Assembly: GCA_019415705.1 (NCBI GenBank)
Contig: DXYS01000053.1
Coordinates: 1 to 18,048 of the forward strand
Direction: 5' to 3'
Length of the DNA stretch: 18,048 nt
From: Bacteroidales bacterium
Lineage (GTDB): Bacteria; Bacteroidota; Bacteroidia; Bacteroidales; Muribaculaceae
The notes beneath the pieces were generated by a model. It was not told where the DNA came from. It worked only from the letters and a program-made list of their open reading frames with translations, and searched no databases. The first letter of the stretch is position 1; each line of letters starts with the position of its first letter. Made by a program: the position numbers and the translations under genes. Below, one piece after another: positions 1 to 7,089 of this stretch.

Positions 1-842
1 CGCATAAAGGCGTGCTCTATGTCCACGGCTACAACGATTACTTCTTTCAGCGCGAGATGGGCGACCGTTTTGCCGACTCGTGCATCAGTTTCTATGCCGT
101 AGACCTGCGCAAATACGGCCGCTCAATACTGCCGGGGCAGAAGAAATTTCAGGCCCGCAACCTTGACGAATATTTCGCCGACATAGACTCTGCGCTTGCC
201 ATCATGCGCGCCGACTCCGTCAAAGACATCGTGCTGATGGGCCACTCAACGGGTGGTCTAATCACTTCTTATTATCTCAACAAGCACCCGAAGAGCGATA
301 TCCGCGGCCTCGTGCTCAACAGTCCGTTCTTAGACTGGAACTTCAGCCCGTTTATGCGCAAGGTGGCCATCCCGGTCGTCTCTGCGTTAGGCGGTGTTTT
401 CAAAGGCATGGAGATTTCACAGGGCAACGACACGAGCGCCTACGCCGAGTCACTGCTCAAAAATTATCACGGCGAATGGAGCTACAACACTGACTGGAAA
501 ACCATCCTCCCCGACAAAGTCGAGGCCTCGTGGATACGCGCCATCAGCCGCGGGCAGAAAAATCTTGACAAGCACGGCGATATCCGCGTGCCCGTACTAC
601 TGATGCACTCCGACTCAAGCCTCAACGTAACGCGCTGGACACCCGGGTGCCAGACCCATGATATAGTCCTGAACGTGGACCATATCGCCAAGCGCGGCCG
701 TCGCCTCGGCCCGGATGTGACTGAAGTCACCGTCGACAGCGGCATGCACGACCTCATCCTCTCCCTGCCCGCCGTCAGAGAAAAAGCCTATCAGACCGTC
801 TTCGACTGGCTAAGAGACCGAGATATATTTGAGGGGAAATAG
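1..842 (+). CDS. alpha/beta hydrolase (S33 / serine aminopeptidase-like), 5' truncated
   Basis: The reading frame is open to the left edge (frame from base 3), so the gene starts outside the window; the GTG at 12 is internal, encoding a Val in a GVLYVHGYND strand. That HGYND segment is the usual oxyanion-hole motif of alpha/beta hydrolases. The nucleophile elbow GHSTGG follows at about residues 77-82 counted from base 12 (Ser79). Near the end there is a VDHIAKRG segment that probably supplies the acid, and SGMHDL supplies the catalytic His (about residue 246). All three parts of the triad therefore appear present. No membrane segment or signal is visible in the part seen. The substrate cannot be read from sequence; relatives include lysophospholipase-like and peptidase-like enzymes. 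The family is confident, the specific reaction unknown. Confidence 0.85.
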   Translation, partial: HKGVLYVHGYNDYFFQREMGDRFADSCISFYAVDLRKYGRSILPGQKKFQARNLDEYFADIDSALAIMRADSVKDIVLMGHSTGGLITSYYLNKHPKSDIRGLVLNSPFLDWNFSPFMRKVAIPVVSALGGVFKGMEISQGNDTSAYAESLLKNYHGEWSYNTDWKTILPDKVEASWIRAISRGQKNLDKHGDIRVPVLLMHSDSSLNVTRWTPGCQTHDIVLNVDHIAKRGRRLGPDVTEVTVDSGMHDLILSLPAVREKAYQTVFDWLRDRDIFEGK

Positions 843-856
843 ACAAAAGCAGCGTA

Positions 857-972
857 CCCATAGGCACGCATTATGGTGTATGTGATTTCATACCTATGGT
901 TTCGCAGACCTACGGCCTGCTCACCATAGGCTCACATGCCTGCGCTGCTCTGCAGCTCCGACCGCTACGCGG
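857..972. repeat. palindrome-rich intergenic repeat
   Basis: This is the left half of the 320-base gap (843-1162) after the hydrolase. CCATAGG occurs at 858-864 and 924-930, and its complement CCTATGG at 893-899. CCTATGGT (893-900) and ACCATAGG (923-930) can form an 8-bp stem with an inner GCAG/CTGC pairing. Two short GC-rich hairpins follow: CTGC/GCAG at 945-955 and CCGC/GCGG at 962-972. It resembles a REP-like intergenic element and may also act as terminator for the hydrolase. No coding potential was recognised. Confidence 0.5.
907..930 (+). repeat. direct repeat, left copy
   Basis: This 24-base segment matches 2402-2425 at 20 of 24 positions; the two copies lie on either side of the ATPase gene. 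It starts GACCTAC and ends CATAGG, and it is embedded in the palindromic repeat. Confidence 0.5.
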
Positions 973-1080
973 ACGACATATTGATTTTAAATTGCAACCA
1001 AATTTTGCAACCACCTAAAAAACATCACATTTTGCAATTTTACCCATGTATACCCGGGAAATCTGCAAAAATTGCAGACT

Positions 1081-1140
1081 TACCAAAGTATAACACGAAA
1101 AATTGACAAGATTGTTTGTTTTTCGTGATATACTTTGGTA
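1081..1140. promoter_or_regulatory. long inverted repeat overlapping the ATPase promoter
   Basis: Arms 1081-1102 and 1119-1140 are complementary at 21 of 22 positions around a 16-base centre. The arms begin and end with TACCAAAG/CTTTGGTA and carry CACGAAAAA/TTTTTCGTG next to the centre. The right arm lies between the putative -33 and -7 boxes of the downstream gene, so it could be an operator for a dimeric regulator. It could instead be a cruciform or transcript hairpin. Confidence 0.6.
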
Positions 1141-1146
1141 TATTTG
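1115..1146 (+). promoter_or_regulatory. Bacteroidota-type promoter for the ATPase gene
   Basis: The -33 element TTTG (1115-1118) and the -7 element TATATTTG (1139-1146, consensus TAnnTTTG) are separated by 20 bases, matching the spacing known for Bacteroides promoters. The ATG at 1163 would leave only about a 10-base leader. Confidence 0.6.
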
Positions 1147-1162
1147 CAAAAAAGAGTGACTC

Positions 1163-2395
1163 ATGGATATTATCGTTCGCAAATCGTATCTCTCGCACAT
1201 CATCTCGCACCTCAATCGCGGAATGATGATTATACTTGTCGGTCAGCGACGTGTCGGCAAAAGTTATATGCTGCGCCAACTGAATCGTTGGCTTGAAGAA
1301 AATCAACCTGACGCTAAAGTAGTTTATATCAACAAAGAACTCCTTGACTTCAGTAACATAACTAATGCCAAGGAACTAAATGATTACGTTTCGCCGCAGT
1401 TCAAACCTGATGGCAAAAATTATCTATTGATTGACGAAGTTCAGGATATCGAGGGATATGAGGACGCCCTGCGCAGTCTTCATGCTGAAGACCGCTGCCA
1501 GATTATCGCGACCGGAAGTAATGCCTATATTTTTTCTTCGGAGCTGAGTACACGTTTAGGCGGACGATATATCGAAATTCCGATTTACGGACTCAGCTAT
1601 AGCGAGTTCCTTGAATTTCACGCATTGGAAGATAATGATAAATCTCTTAATGACTATCTGAGAGTCGGCGGACTTCCCGGCCTCAGACTTTATGATATCA
1701 ATGATGAGATACACATACACGACTATCTACAAGGTGTCTATAACACCATCATGATGCGTGATGTGATAGCGAGAGAACAAATCAGGAATGTACCTTTTAT
1801 CGAAAACCTCTCAAAATTCATCGCTGACAATGACGGCAAACTAATTTCGACCAACAGCATTGTCAAGTTCATGAAATCACAGGGTGAAAAGGTCTCCGAC
1901 TCAATGACGTCGACTTATATCACTCACCTATGCAAAGCACTAATCATCAATCCAGTTGCACGTTATGACATACACGGCAAGAAGCTATTTGAAATGATTT
2001 TCAAATACTATTTTGCCGACCACGGGCTGCGTAACTATCTCTGCGGTTTCAATATCCGCAGCAGTATAGAGAAAATAATGGAGAATGTGATATATCTCCA
2101 TCTTCTTACGCAAGGCTATAGTGTCAACGTGGGCATTCTGCGGGCGGGAGAGGTCGATTTCGTTGCCACGAAAAGCGGCAAAACGATATATGTGCAAGTG
2201 ACATACCTACTTGCATCTGACGAAACAATAGGAAGAGAGTTCGGCAATCTTGCCGCCATAAAAGACAATTTCCCCAAATATGTCGTGTCAATGGACCCAG
2301 TAAGCGGTGACCTTGACAAATATCCCGGCATACACCATGTCCACCTCCGCAAGTTTCTGAAAATGGAGTTATGGGCCGGATCGGTTTACCCGTGA
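1163..2395 (+). CDS. AAA ATPase with DUF4143-type C-terminal domain
   Basis: This 410-residue protein has an N-terminal AAA_14-type ATPase domain. Walker A is GQRRVGKS (27-34), Walker B YLLIDEVQD (87-95), sensor-like ATGSN is at 116-120, and the conserved RLGGRYIEIPIYGLSYSEF stretch follows. The C-terminal half is DUF4143-like and has a PD-(D/E)XK-like pattern, GEVDF (329-333) then YVQV (343-346). The usual catalytic Glu-x-Lys is replaced by Gln-Val-Thr, so it is probably not an active nuclease. There is no signal peptide or membrane segment. Such genes are often present in many copies in Bacteroidota, and their function is poorly understood. The gene stands alone with its own promoter, is AT-richer than its neighbours, and is bracketed by related repeats, which suggests transfer. 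The family is confident; the role is unknown. Confidence 0.85.
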   Translation: MDIIVRKSYLSHIISHLNRGMMIILVGQRRVGKSYMLRQLNRWLEENQPDAKVVYINKELLDFSNITNAKELNDYVSPQFKPDGKNYLLIDEVQDIEGYEDALRSLHAEDRCQIIATGSNAYIFSSELSTRLGGRYIEIPIYGLSYSEFLEFHALEDNDKSLNDYLRVGGLPGLRLYDINDEIHIHDYLQGVYNTIMMRDVIAREQIRNVPFIENLSKFIADNDGKLISTNSIVKFMKSQGEKVSDSMTSTYITHLCKALIINPVARYDIHGKKLFEMIFKYYFADHGLRNYLCGFNIRSSIEKIMENVIYLHLLTQGYSVNVGILRAGEVDFVATKSGKTIYVQVTYLLASDETIGREFGNLAAIKDNFPKYVVSMDPVSGDLDKYPGIHHVHLRKFLKMELWAGSVYP

Positions 2396-2638
2396 CAAGC
2401 TGACCTACAGTCTGCTTATCATAGGTAATAAATCTCAAGAAAAACTCACTTTGCAGGAGTGACGCATATTCCTCCGGTTGGCGCCACCAATGTAGGGAAG
2501 AGCTTTTGGCGCGAATAATTTGGCTGCTATAATTCACGAATTATACATGCCGACGCTCACTACTGTTCGCTTTGGCATGTCCTTACATTTCAACCACTTA
2601 CACCCAAGCATCGCGTTGAATAATAACGATTTCCGAAA
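2396..2638. other. intergenic region with palindromes
   Basis: This 243-base gap lies between convergent genes. It holds the right direct-repeat copy (2402-2425), an 8-bp-arm palindrome TATAATTC/GAATTATA with a 2-base centre (2528-2545), and a 7-bp inverted repeat ACATGCC/GGCATGT (2545-2551 and 2574-2580). No convincing GC-rich terminator and no gene were seen. A 70-codon open frame from 2520 runs into the lipoprotein gene on the other strand and looks spurious. Confidence 0.4.
2402..2425 (+). repeat. direct repeat, right copy
   Basis: This is the partner of 907-930 (20 of 24 identical; all four differences are transitions). It begins 6 bases after the ATPase stop codon. Confidence 0.5.
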
Positions 2639-3493
2639 TTATTCTTCGGCGGGGGTGGCGGCGAGGTTGGCAATCTGGTCGCGGGCAACTTTGAGGCGGC
2701 GCTCTAATTTCTCACGCTCGATGAGGGCCTGACGGTAGGCCTGCATGGTGCGGGCATAATCCCATGTCATCACCATAGCCTCACGCTCTTTGGCTGTCAG
2801 ACGTCCGTCGACGGTCTTTGAGGCCCCGATGATATAAAAGTGGTCAGCGTCAGGCATCGAGGCAAGGGCGTCAAAAAGTGCGGCGACTTCCTCCTGCTGC
2901 ATGACGGCCATTTCGCTACCCTCGACCGTGACCGAACGGTCTGCGCCGATGGACTGTGACTCTGCACGTTCGCTCTTGCCGCCGAAAGCTATCGAGCGGA
3001 TGCCTGTCTTGCGGCCGTCGACACGCACAGAGACGGTCATATAGCCGTCATCATTAATGCGCGGTGTGACGCTCGTCGCACCCGTAGTCTTGGACTGTTT
3101 GAGGTCCTTGGCTATATAGTTGCCGCCGAGATTCTTACCGGGATTCTCGACGTAGGCGAAACTGTTCTGATAGCCGTCGAGCTCGCTTTTGAGCAGTGCA
3201 AGTGAATCATCGACAACTTGTATGCGCTTAAGTGTCAACCCCTCGACGGCCATGGCGCGGAACTTCATGGCGCTGCGGCGCACCTCAACCTGCGAGGGAT
3301 AACGTGCGTCTAATGTATCAAGCGTCGCGACAGCCGAAGTGAAATCGCCCGAACTTACCTCGCTCTCGGCTTTCTGACATAACTCCTCGGCGGCACTGCG
3401 TTCGCCGCCTCCGCATGAACTCACGGCCGCGCCGAGTGTCAGCAGACCGGCTGCCGCGAGCGTGATGAACTTATTATTTGCTGCGTTGCACAT
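2639..3493 (-). CDS. putative lipoprotein of unknown function
   Basis: This 284-residue protein has a lipoprotein signal: a short polar start, a hydrophobic stretch of about residues 10-25, and a lipobox ending VSSC with Cys27, followed by GGGE. It should therefore be exported and lipid-anchored. The body is hydrophilic and predicted mostly helical at both ends. The region around residues 32-110 looks tetratricopeptide- or coiled-coil-like, and the last 35 residues (ALIEREKLERRLKVARDQ) form a likely coiled coil. No catalytic motif was recognised. The ATG overlaps the end of relA by 20 bases in another frame, so the two genes are probably co-transcribed and translationally coupled. I do not know its function; a link to stringent-response signalling is only suggested by position. 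Confidence 0.8.
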   Translation of the reverse strand: MCNAANNKFITLAAAGLLTLGAAVSSCGGGERSAAEELCQKAESEVSSGDFTSAVATLDTLDARYPSQVEVRRSAMKFRAMAVEGLTLKRIQVVDDSLALLKSELDGYQNSFAYVENPGKNLGGNYIAKDLKQSKTTGATSVTPRINDDGYMTVSVRVDGRKTGIRSIAFGGKSERAESQSIGADRSVTVEGSEMAVMQQEEVAALFDALASMPDADHFYIIGASKTVDGRLTAKEREAMVMTWDYARTMQAYRQALIEREKLERRLKVARDQIANLAATPAEE

Positions 3494-5699
3494 CTTTTAC
3501 TCCTTTGACTGTTTTAATTTTCTTTATTAACTGGTTGAGCGACGCCGTGTCGTTTACGCCGACGATGATATAGCCTTGGAAGAGACCGTCGTTGCTGTCG
3601 ATGGTGATGTTGCGCAGACTGACGTTCTTCTCCTTGTTTATAATCGATGTTATATTGGTCACGATGCCGATGTCGTCGTTGCCGACGATGCGCAGCGTGG
3701 CGCCAAACTGTTCGCCGAGCTTGCCGCTCCACTGCGAGCGTATCAGACGGTTGGGATATTTCTGACGGATGTTGGCGGCATTGGGACAGTCGGTGCGATG
3801 GACCTTGATGACGCCCTCTGAGGATATAAAGCCGAACACATCGTCGCCGTAAATCGGGTTACAGCACTTGGCGAGGCGGAAGTTTATGCCCTTGATGTTG
3901 TCACCGATGATGAGTATGTCGTCAGAGGTGCCGTCGCGCTCGTCGACTGTCGACTGCATGACAAACTCGCTCGCCGACACCTTGGTGCCCTCCGACTCGG
4001 CGGCGTGGAGCATGGCCTGATAAGCATCGGCGACCTCATTGATGTCCTGACGCTCGTCGGCGATAGCCTTGTAAAAATCGGTGATGGTCTTGTAGCCGGT
4101 CTTTTTGATGACCTTGGAGAGAGTGGCCTCGTCAAGCTCTATCTTGCGGTTTTTAAAGCGGCGTTGCAACATCTCCTTGCCCAAGTCGGCCGAATGGCTG
4201 TCCTGCTCCTTGAGAGCCACGCGTATCTTATTGCGGGCCTTGGAAGTGACAACAAAATTGAGCCAGTCCTGTTTGGGCACCTGCTGGGCTGAAGTGAACA
4301 CCTCGACCGTGTCGCCGCTCTGCAGCTTATAGTTGATTTTCTGATTCTTGCCATTGACTCGGCCGCCGGTGCACTGAGCGCCGACGTTGGTGTGGATGTT
4401 GAAGGCGAAGTCGAGAAGCGTGGCTCCGAGCGGCAGTTTATACAGGTCGCCCTTGGGTGTGAACGCAAAGACCTCTTTGTCGTAGACATCCATGCGCATG
4501 TTTTTCATCAGCTCCATGGGACCGCTGTCGGCGGTCTCGAGGATGTCGCGCACATTGGCCATCCACGTGTCGAGATTGTCTTCGCTCTTGATGCCTTTGT
4601 ACTTCCAGTGAGCAGCAAGACCTTTCTCGGCGATGACGTCCATGCGTTTTGAACGTATCTGCACCTCGACCCAGCGCTGCTCAGGGCCGTAGACCGTGAT
4701 GTGGAGCGACTCATAGCCGTTGCTCTTTGGGATGCTGAGCCAGTCTTTGAGACGCGACGGATTGGGGCGGTACATGTCGGTTATCAGCGAGTAGACAAGC
4801 CAGCACTCACTCTTCTCGCGCTCAGGCTCAACGTCGAGTATGATGCGGATGGCAAAAAGGTCATAGATGTGGTCGAGGTCGTTTTTCTGTTTCTTCATCT
4901 TGTTCCAGATTGAAGAAATAGACTTCGTGCGGCCTTTGATCTCAAACTTTATGCCCTCTTTCTCAAGTTTTTCCTTGACGGGGCGGATGAAATCTTCGAT
5001 ATATTTGTCGCGGCGCGCCTTGGTGGCGTTAAGCTTGTGGGCAATCTGAGTGTAAATGTCTCTGTTGGTGTATTTAAGAGACATATCCTCAAGCTCAGAC
5101 TTGATGGTGTAGAGTCCGAGACGATGAGCGAGCGGCGCATAGAGATAGCTGACCTCACAGGCCACGTCAGTGACATATTTCTGATTGGGATGATGGTTGA
5201 TGGCACGCATGAGCGTCAGGCGGTCGACAATCATCAGGATAATGACACGGATGTCCTCGGCAAACGTCAGCAGAAGTTTGCGGAAATTGTCGGTGCGTAC
5301 CGTAGCAGCCTCATGGCTGTAAAGCGTCGAGACCTTCAGAAGTCCGTCGACAAGGCGTGCGACATCATCACCCCACGCGTCGACAAGCTCCTGACGACTG
5401 ATATGCCCCGCACGGCACAGATTATAGAGCAGCATCGCAACAATCATGCTGCGGTCAGGTCCGAGACGCTCGCATAAGGTCTCGGCCGTTGTCATGTTGC
5501 GTATAACCTGATTGATGCCGAAACGGTCGCGATGACAGCGTCCGGCCAACGCTCCGGATGAAATAACAGTCTTAAGACGACGGAAATCATCTTTAGACGC
5601 TACTGCAGCTGTCTGACGCAGGAGCGAGCGCAGAAGCGGTTTCAAAACCTGCGTCTCCTCGGGCGTAAATAATTTCTCCTCCATACCTTGCGTAAGCAT
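3474..5699 (-). CDS. relA: RelA/SpoT-family (p)ppGpp synthetase, hydrolase site degenerate
   Basis: This 741-residue protein has the full RSH layout. The HD-type hydrolase region spans about 60-200, the synthetase about 250-370 (GRTKS 256-260, IYDLFAIR, PKSNGYESLH, EVQIR 345-349, AAHWKYK). TGS is at about 404-470, a helical region follows, then the zinc-finger-like CC612-613, H634 and C638, and a C-terminal ACT domain at about 665-740. In active hydrolases the metal site reads LLHD; here it is LLYN (90-93). DRLHNMR has become DRLTLMR (159-165). It should therefore make but not degrade (p)ppGpp, with ribosome-dependent control from the C-terminal half. A second ATG (codon 6) gives MEEKLFTPEE and could be the true start. 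A promoter lies just upstream, and the lipoprotein gene overlaps its 3' end. Confidence 0.93.
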   Translation of the reverse strand: MLTQGMEEKLFTPEETQVLKPLLRSLLRQTAAVASKDDFRRLKTVISSGALAGRCHRDRFGINQVIRNMTTAETLCERLGPDRSMIVAMLLYNLCRAGHISRQELVDAWGDDVARLVDGLLKVSTLYSHEAATVRTDNFRKLLLTFAEDIRVIILMIVDRLTLMRAINHHPNQKYVTDVACEVSYLYAPLAHRLGLYTIKSELEDMSLKYTNRDIYTQIAHKLNATKARRDKYIEDFIRPVKEKLEKEGIKFEIKGRTKSISSIWNKMKKQKNDLDHIYDLFAIRIILDVEPEREKSECWLVYSLITDMYRPNPSRLKDWLSIPKSNGYESLHITVYGPEQRWVEVQIRSKRMDVIAEKGLAAHWKYKGIKSEDNLDTWMANVRDILETADSGPMELMKNMRMDVYDKEVFAFTPKGDLYKLPLGATLLDFAFNIHTNVGAQCTGGRVNGKNQKINYKLQSGDTVEVFTSAQQVPKQDWLNFVVTSKARNKIRVALKEQDSHSADLGKEMLQRRFKNRKIELDEATLSKVIKKTGYKTITDFYKAIADERQDINEVADAYQAMLHAAESEGTKVSASEFVMQSTVDERDGTSDDILIIGDNIKGINFRLAKCCNPIYGDDVFGFISSEGVIKVHRTDCPNAANIRQKYPNRLIRSQWSGKLGEQFGATLRIVGNDDIGIVTNITSIINKEKNVSLRNITIDSNDGLFQGYIIVGVNDTASLNQLIKKIKTVKGVKDVQRSK

Positions 5700-5727
5700 A
5701 AAAATAACGAAATCGATTCGACTGAGG

Positions 5728-5757
5728 CAAATTTAATGATATTTGCCGAATAACAAA
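5728..5757 (-). promoter_or_regulatory. promoter for relA
   Basis: On the minus strand, TAAATTTG (5735 to 5728) fits the -7 consensus. TTTG (5757 to 5754) lies 18 bases upstream, slightly short of the usual 19-21. The predicted transcript start is about 22 bases before the relA ATG. Confidence 0.5.
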
Positions 5758-5779
5758 AACTAAAGTATATAAATATCAA

Positions 5780-5822
5780 GCCGTATGATCAGGTTGCCGA
5801 TATAGCATCCGAATCATACGGC
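5780..5822 (-). terminator. hairpin, likely terminator after the small cysteine-rich gene
   Basis: GCCGTATGAT (5780-5789) pairs perfectly with ATCATACGGC (5813-5822). Inside the loop GGTTGC and GCATCC add a further imperfect stem. On the minus strand it is followed by an AT-rich but not pure-T tract. It lies 46 bases after the stop of the gene at 5869 and upstream of the relA promoter, so it could separate the two units. Confidence 0.5.
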
Positions 5823-5868
5823 CGGTTTCTTAGGGAAAGTGTTGTCCGAAAAACTCGATCAAAAAGTG

Positions 5869-6063
5869 TTATTTTTTGTCAGACTGTTCGACGGGCGTAT
5901 TGTCGATGTCGTTGTTACGGGGATTGTTATTCAATTCTCTTACCTCGCTCTCAACCATTTTAACGTTGACTTTATCATCATCAGATTTGTCGACGGCTGC
6001 ACCGGGATATACTTTTTCGGCGTCTTTACGACAGCCACACCCACATTTCTCAGATTTATTCAT
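5869..6063 (-). CDS. small hydrophilic protein with a Cys-Gly-Cys-Gly-Cys N-terminus
   Basis: This 64-residue open frame begins MNKSEKCGCGCRKD and continues as a strongly charged, Asp/Asn/Lys-rich, probably disordered chain with no hydrophobic core. The three cysteines alternating with glycine near the N-terminus could bind a metal. Lipidation is unlikely because no hydrophobic segment precedes them. A -7 box 27 bases upstream and a hairpin downstream frame it as its own transcription unit, which favours a real gene. Longer open frames on the opposite strand here lack such context. I do not recognise a family. Confidence 0.55.
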   Translation of the reverse strand: MNKSEKCGCGCRKDAEKVYPGAAVDKSDDDKVNVKMVESEVRELNNNPRNNDIDNTPVEQSDKK

Positions 6064-6089
6064 ATCTATAATTATTAGTTCGGTTTATA

Positions 6090-6097
6090 CAAAACTA
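6090..6097 (-). promoter_or_regulatory. -7 box for the small cysteine-rich gene
   Basis: TAGTTTTG on the minus strand (6097 to 6090) fits TAnnTTTG, 26 bases before the ATG. The nearest TTTG upstream (6115 to 6112) is only 14 bases away, so the -33 element is weak or absent. Confidence 0.4.
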
Positions 6098-6153
6098 ACA
6101 ATCACAGCCTACAAAGGTTTTATTGCGTCAAAGTTTTATCTACGCCGAGTCGC

Positions 6154-7062
6154 TCAGCGATATTTGTCAAACATGACGGTCGATAGATATTTCTCGGCGC
6201 GGTCAGGGAGTATCACCACAATGTTGCTTCCGGACTCAGCCTCGCGAGCCGTGGTCAGCGCTGCAAGCATCGCCGCGCCCGAACTCATGCCAACAAACAG
6301 TCCCTCGCGAAGTATCAGCTGACGTGCAGTCTCAATGGCTTCCTCGCTCGAAACCATAACCTGCGAATCAATGATTTCGGGATGGTAGATGTCGGGCACG
6401 ATGGCCTCCTCCATATTTTTAAGTCCCTGAATATAGTGGCCGCGCACCGGATGAGCGCAGACAATCTTTATCGACGGCTTTAGGGCCTTGAGAAAACGGG
6501 CTATGCCCATGATGGTGCCCGAGGTGCCGAGAGCGCAGACGAGATAATCTATCGCTCCGCCTGTCTGAGTCCAGATCTCGAGGGCGGTAGTCTCGTAATG
6601 AGCTATATAGTTTGACGCGTTGCCGAACTGGTCGGGCATAAAATACTTGTCAGGATTCTCACTGACGAGTCGGCGCGCGTGGCGTATAGCTCCGTCAGTG
6701 CCTTGGTCTGCGGGGGTCAGCGTCACCTTGGCGCCATAAGAGCGAATGATGATGCGGCGCTCCTCTGACACACCTTCAGACATCACAATCTCGACATCGT
6801 AGCCCTTGACTACGCCAATCATGGCGAGGCCGATGCCCGTGTTACCCGATGTGGGCTCGATGATGGTCATGCCGGGGCGCAGACGTCCGCTCTGTTCGGC
6901 GTCTTCAATCATTTTTAGCGCTATACGATCTTTGATGCTGCCCGACGGATTCAGGCCCTCAACCTTGGCAAATATATTGACATCGGCGACAGGATTCAGC
7001 CGAGTAATTCTTACCATCGGCGTCGAGCCGATGGCTTCGAGTATATTGTTCTTGATATCCAT
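6154..7062 (-). CDS. cysM: PLP-dependent cysteine synthase, CysM-like
   Basis: This 302-residue fold-type II PLP enzyme has the Schiff-base lysine in NPSGSIKDR (Lys44), the substrate loop PTSGNTG (70-76), the phosphate-binding GTSGT (179-183) and the cofactor-ring serine in SSGAA (260-264). It makes cysteine from an activated serine and a sulfur donor in the cytoplasm. The region IQGLKNMEEAIVPDIYHPEI and the ending KYLST resemble the mycobacterial CysM group, which uses O-phosphoserine, more than classical CysK. A basic residue (Lys215) sits about where the phosphate-reading arginine of that enzyme falls in my remembered alignment. It lies 27 bases after engB, so the two are probably one operon. 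O-acetylserine sulfhydrylase remains possible. Confidence 0.87.
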   Translation of the reverse strand: MDIKNNILEAIGSTPMVRITRLNPVADVNIFAKVEGLNPSGSIKDRIALKMIEDAEQSGRLRPGMTIIEPTSGNTGIGLAMIGVVKGYDVEIVMSEGVSEERRIIIRSYGAKVTLTPADQGTDGAIRHARRLVSENPDKYFMPDQFGNASNYIAHYETTALEIWTQTGGAIDYLVCALGTSGTIMGIARFLKALKPSIKIVCAHPVRGHYIQGLKNMEEAIVPDIYHPEIIDSQVMVSSEEAIETARQLILREGLFVGMSSGAAMLAALTTAREAESGSNIVVILPDRAEKYLSTVMFDKYR

Positions 7063-7089
7063 TTGTATACTTTTGTATACTGAATTATA
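7063..7089 (-). other. short tandem/palindromic spacer between engB and cysM
   Basis: The 27-base spacer contains two GTATAC palindromes (7065-7070 and 7075-7080), each in the context TTTGTATAC, directly before the cysM start. No separate promoter box is visible. Confidence 0.35.

Larger units (their letters stand above)
992..1149 (+). repeat. cluster of TTGCAA motifs upstream of the ATPase gene
   Basis: TTGCAA occurs at 992-997, 1005-1010, 1032-1037 and 1144-1149, with one-base variants at 1063-1068 and 1072-1077. The first two belong to a tandem TTGCAACCA repeated at 992-1000 and 1005-1013. The AT-rich gap upstream of the ATPase holds nothing else recognisable apart from the promoter and inverted repeat listed separately. 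A regulatory role is inference. Confidence 0.35.

Noticed and set aside
12..842. Treating the GTG at 12 as the hydrolase start
   Set aside because: The frame stays open to the window edge and the GTG lies inside a core beta-strand before the oxyanion motif.
857..1140. CRISPR array or tandem repeat array
   Set aside because: The repeats are few, irregularly spaced and palindromic, with no unique spacers of constant length and no cas genes.
907..2425. Complete insertion sequence around the ATPase
   Set aside because: There is no transposase, and the flanking repeats are direct and degenerate rather than terminal inverted repeats with a target duplication.
2520..2732. 70-codon plus-strand frame after the ATPase
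   Set aside because: It overlaps the lipoprotein 3' end on the other strand and shows no recognisable protein character.
3514..5477. Several open frames antisense or out of frame within relA
   Set aside because: They are shadows of a GC-rich gene with clear full-length domain structure.
5839..6322. Plus-strand open frames over the small cysteine-rich gene and cysM end
   Set aside because: They lack promoter context or family pattern and run antisense into cysM; the minus-strand frame is better supported.
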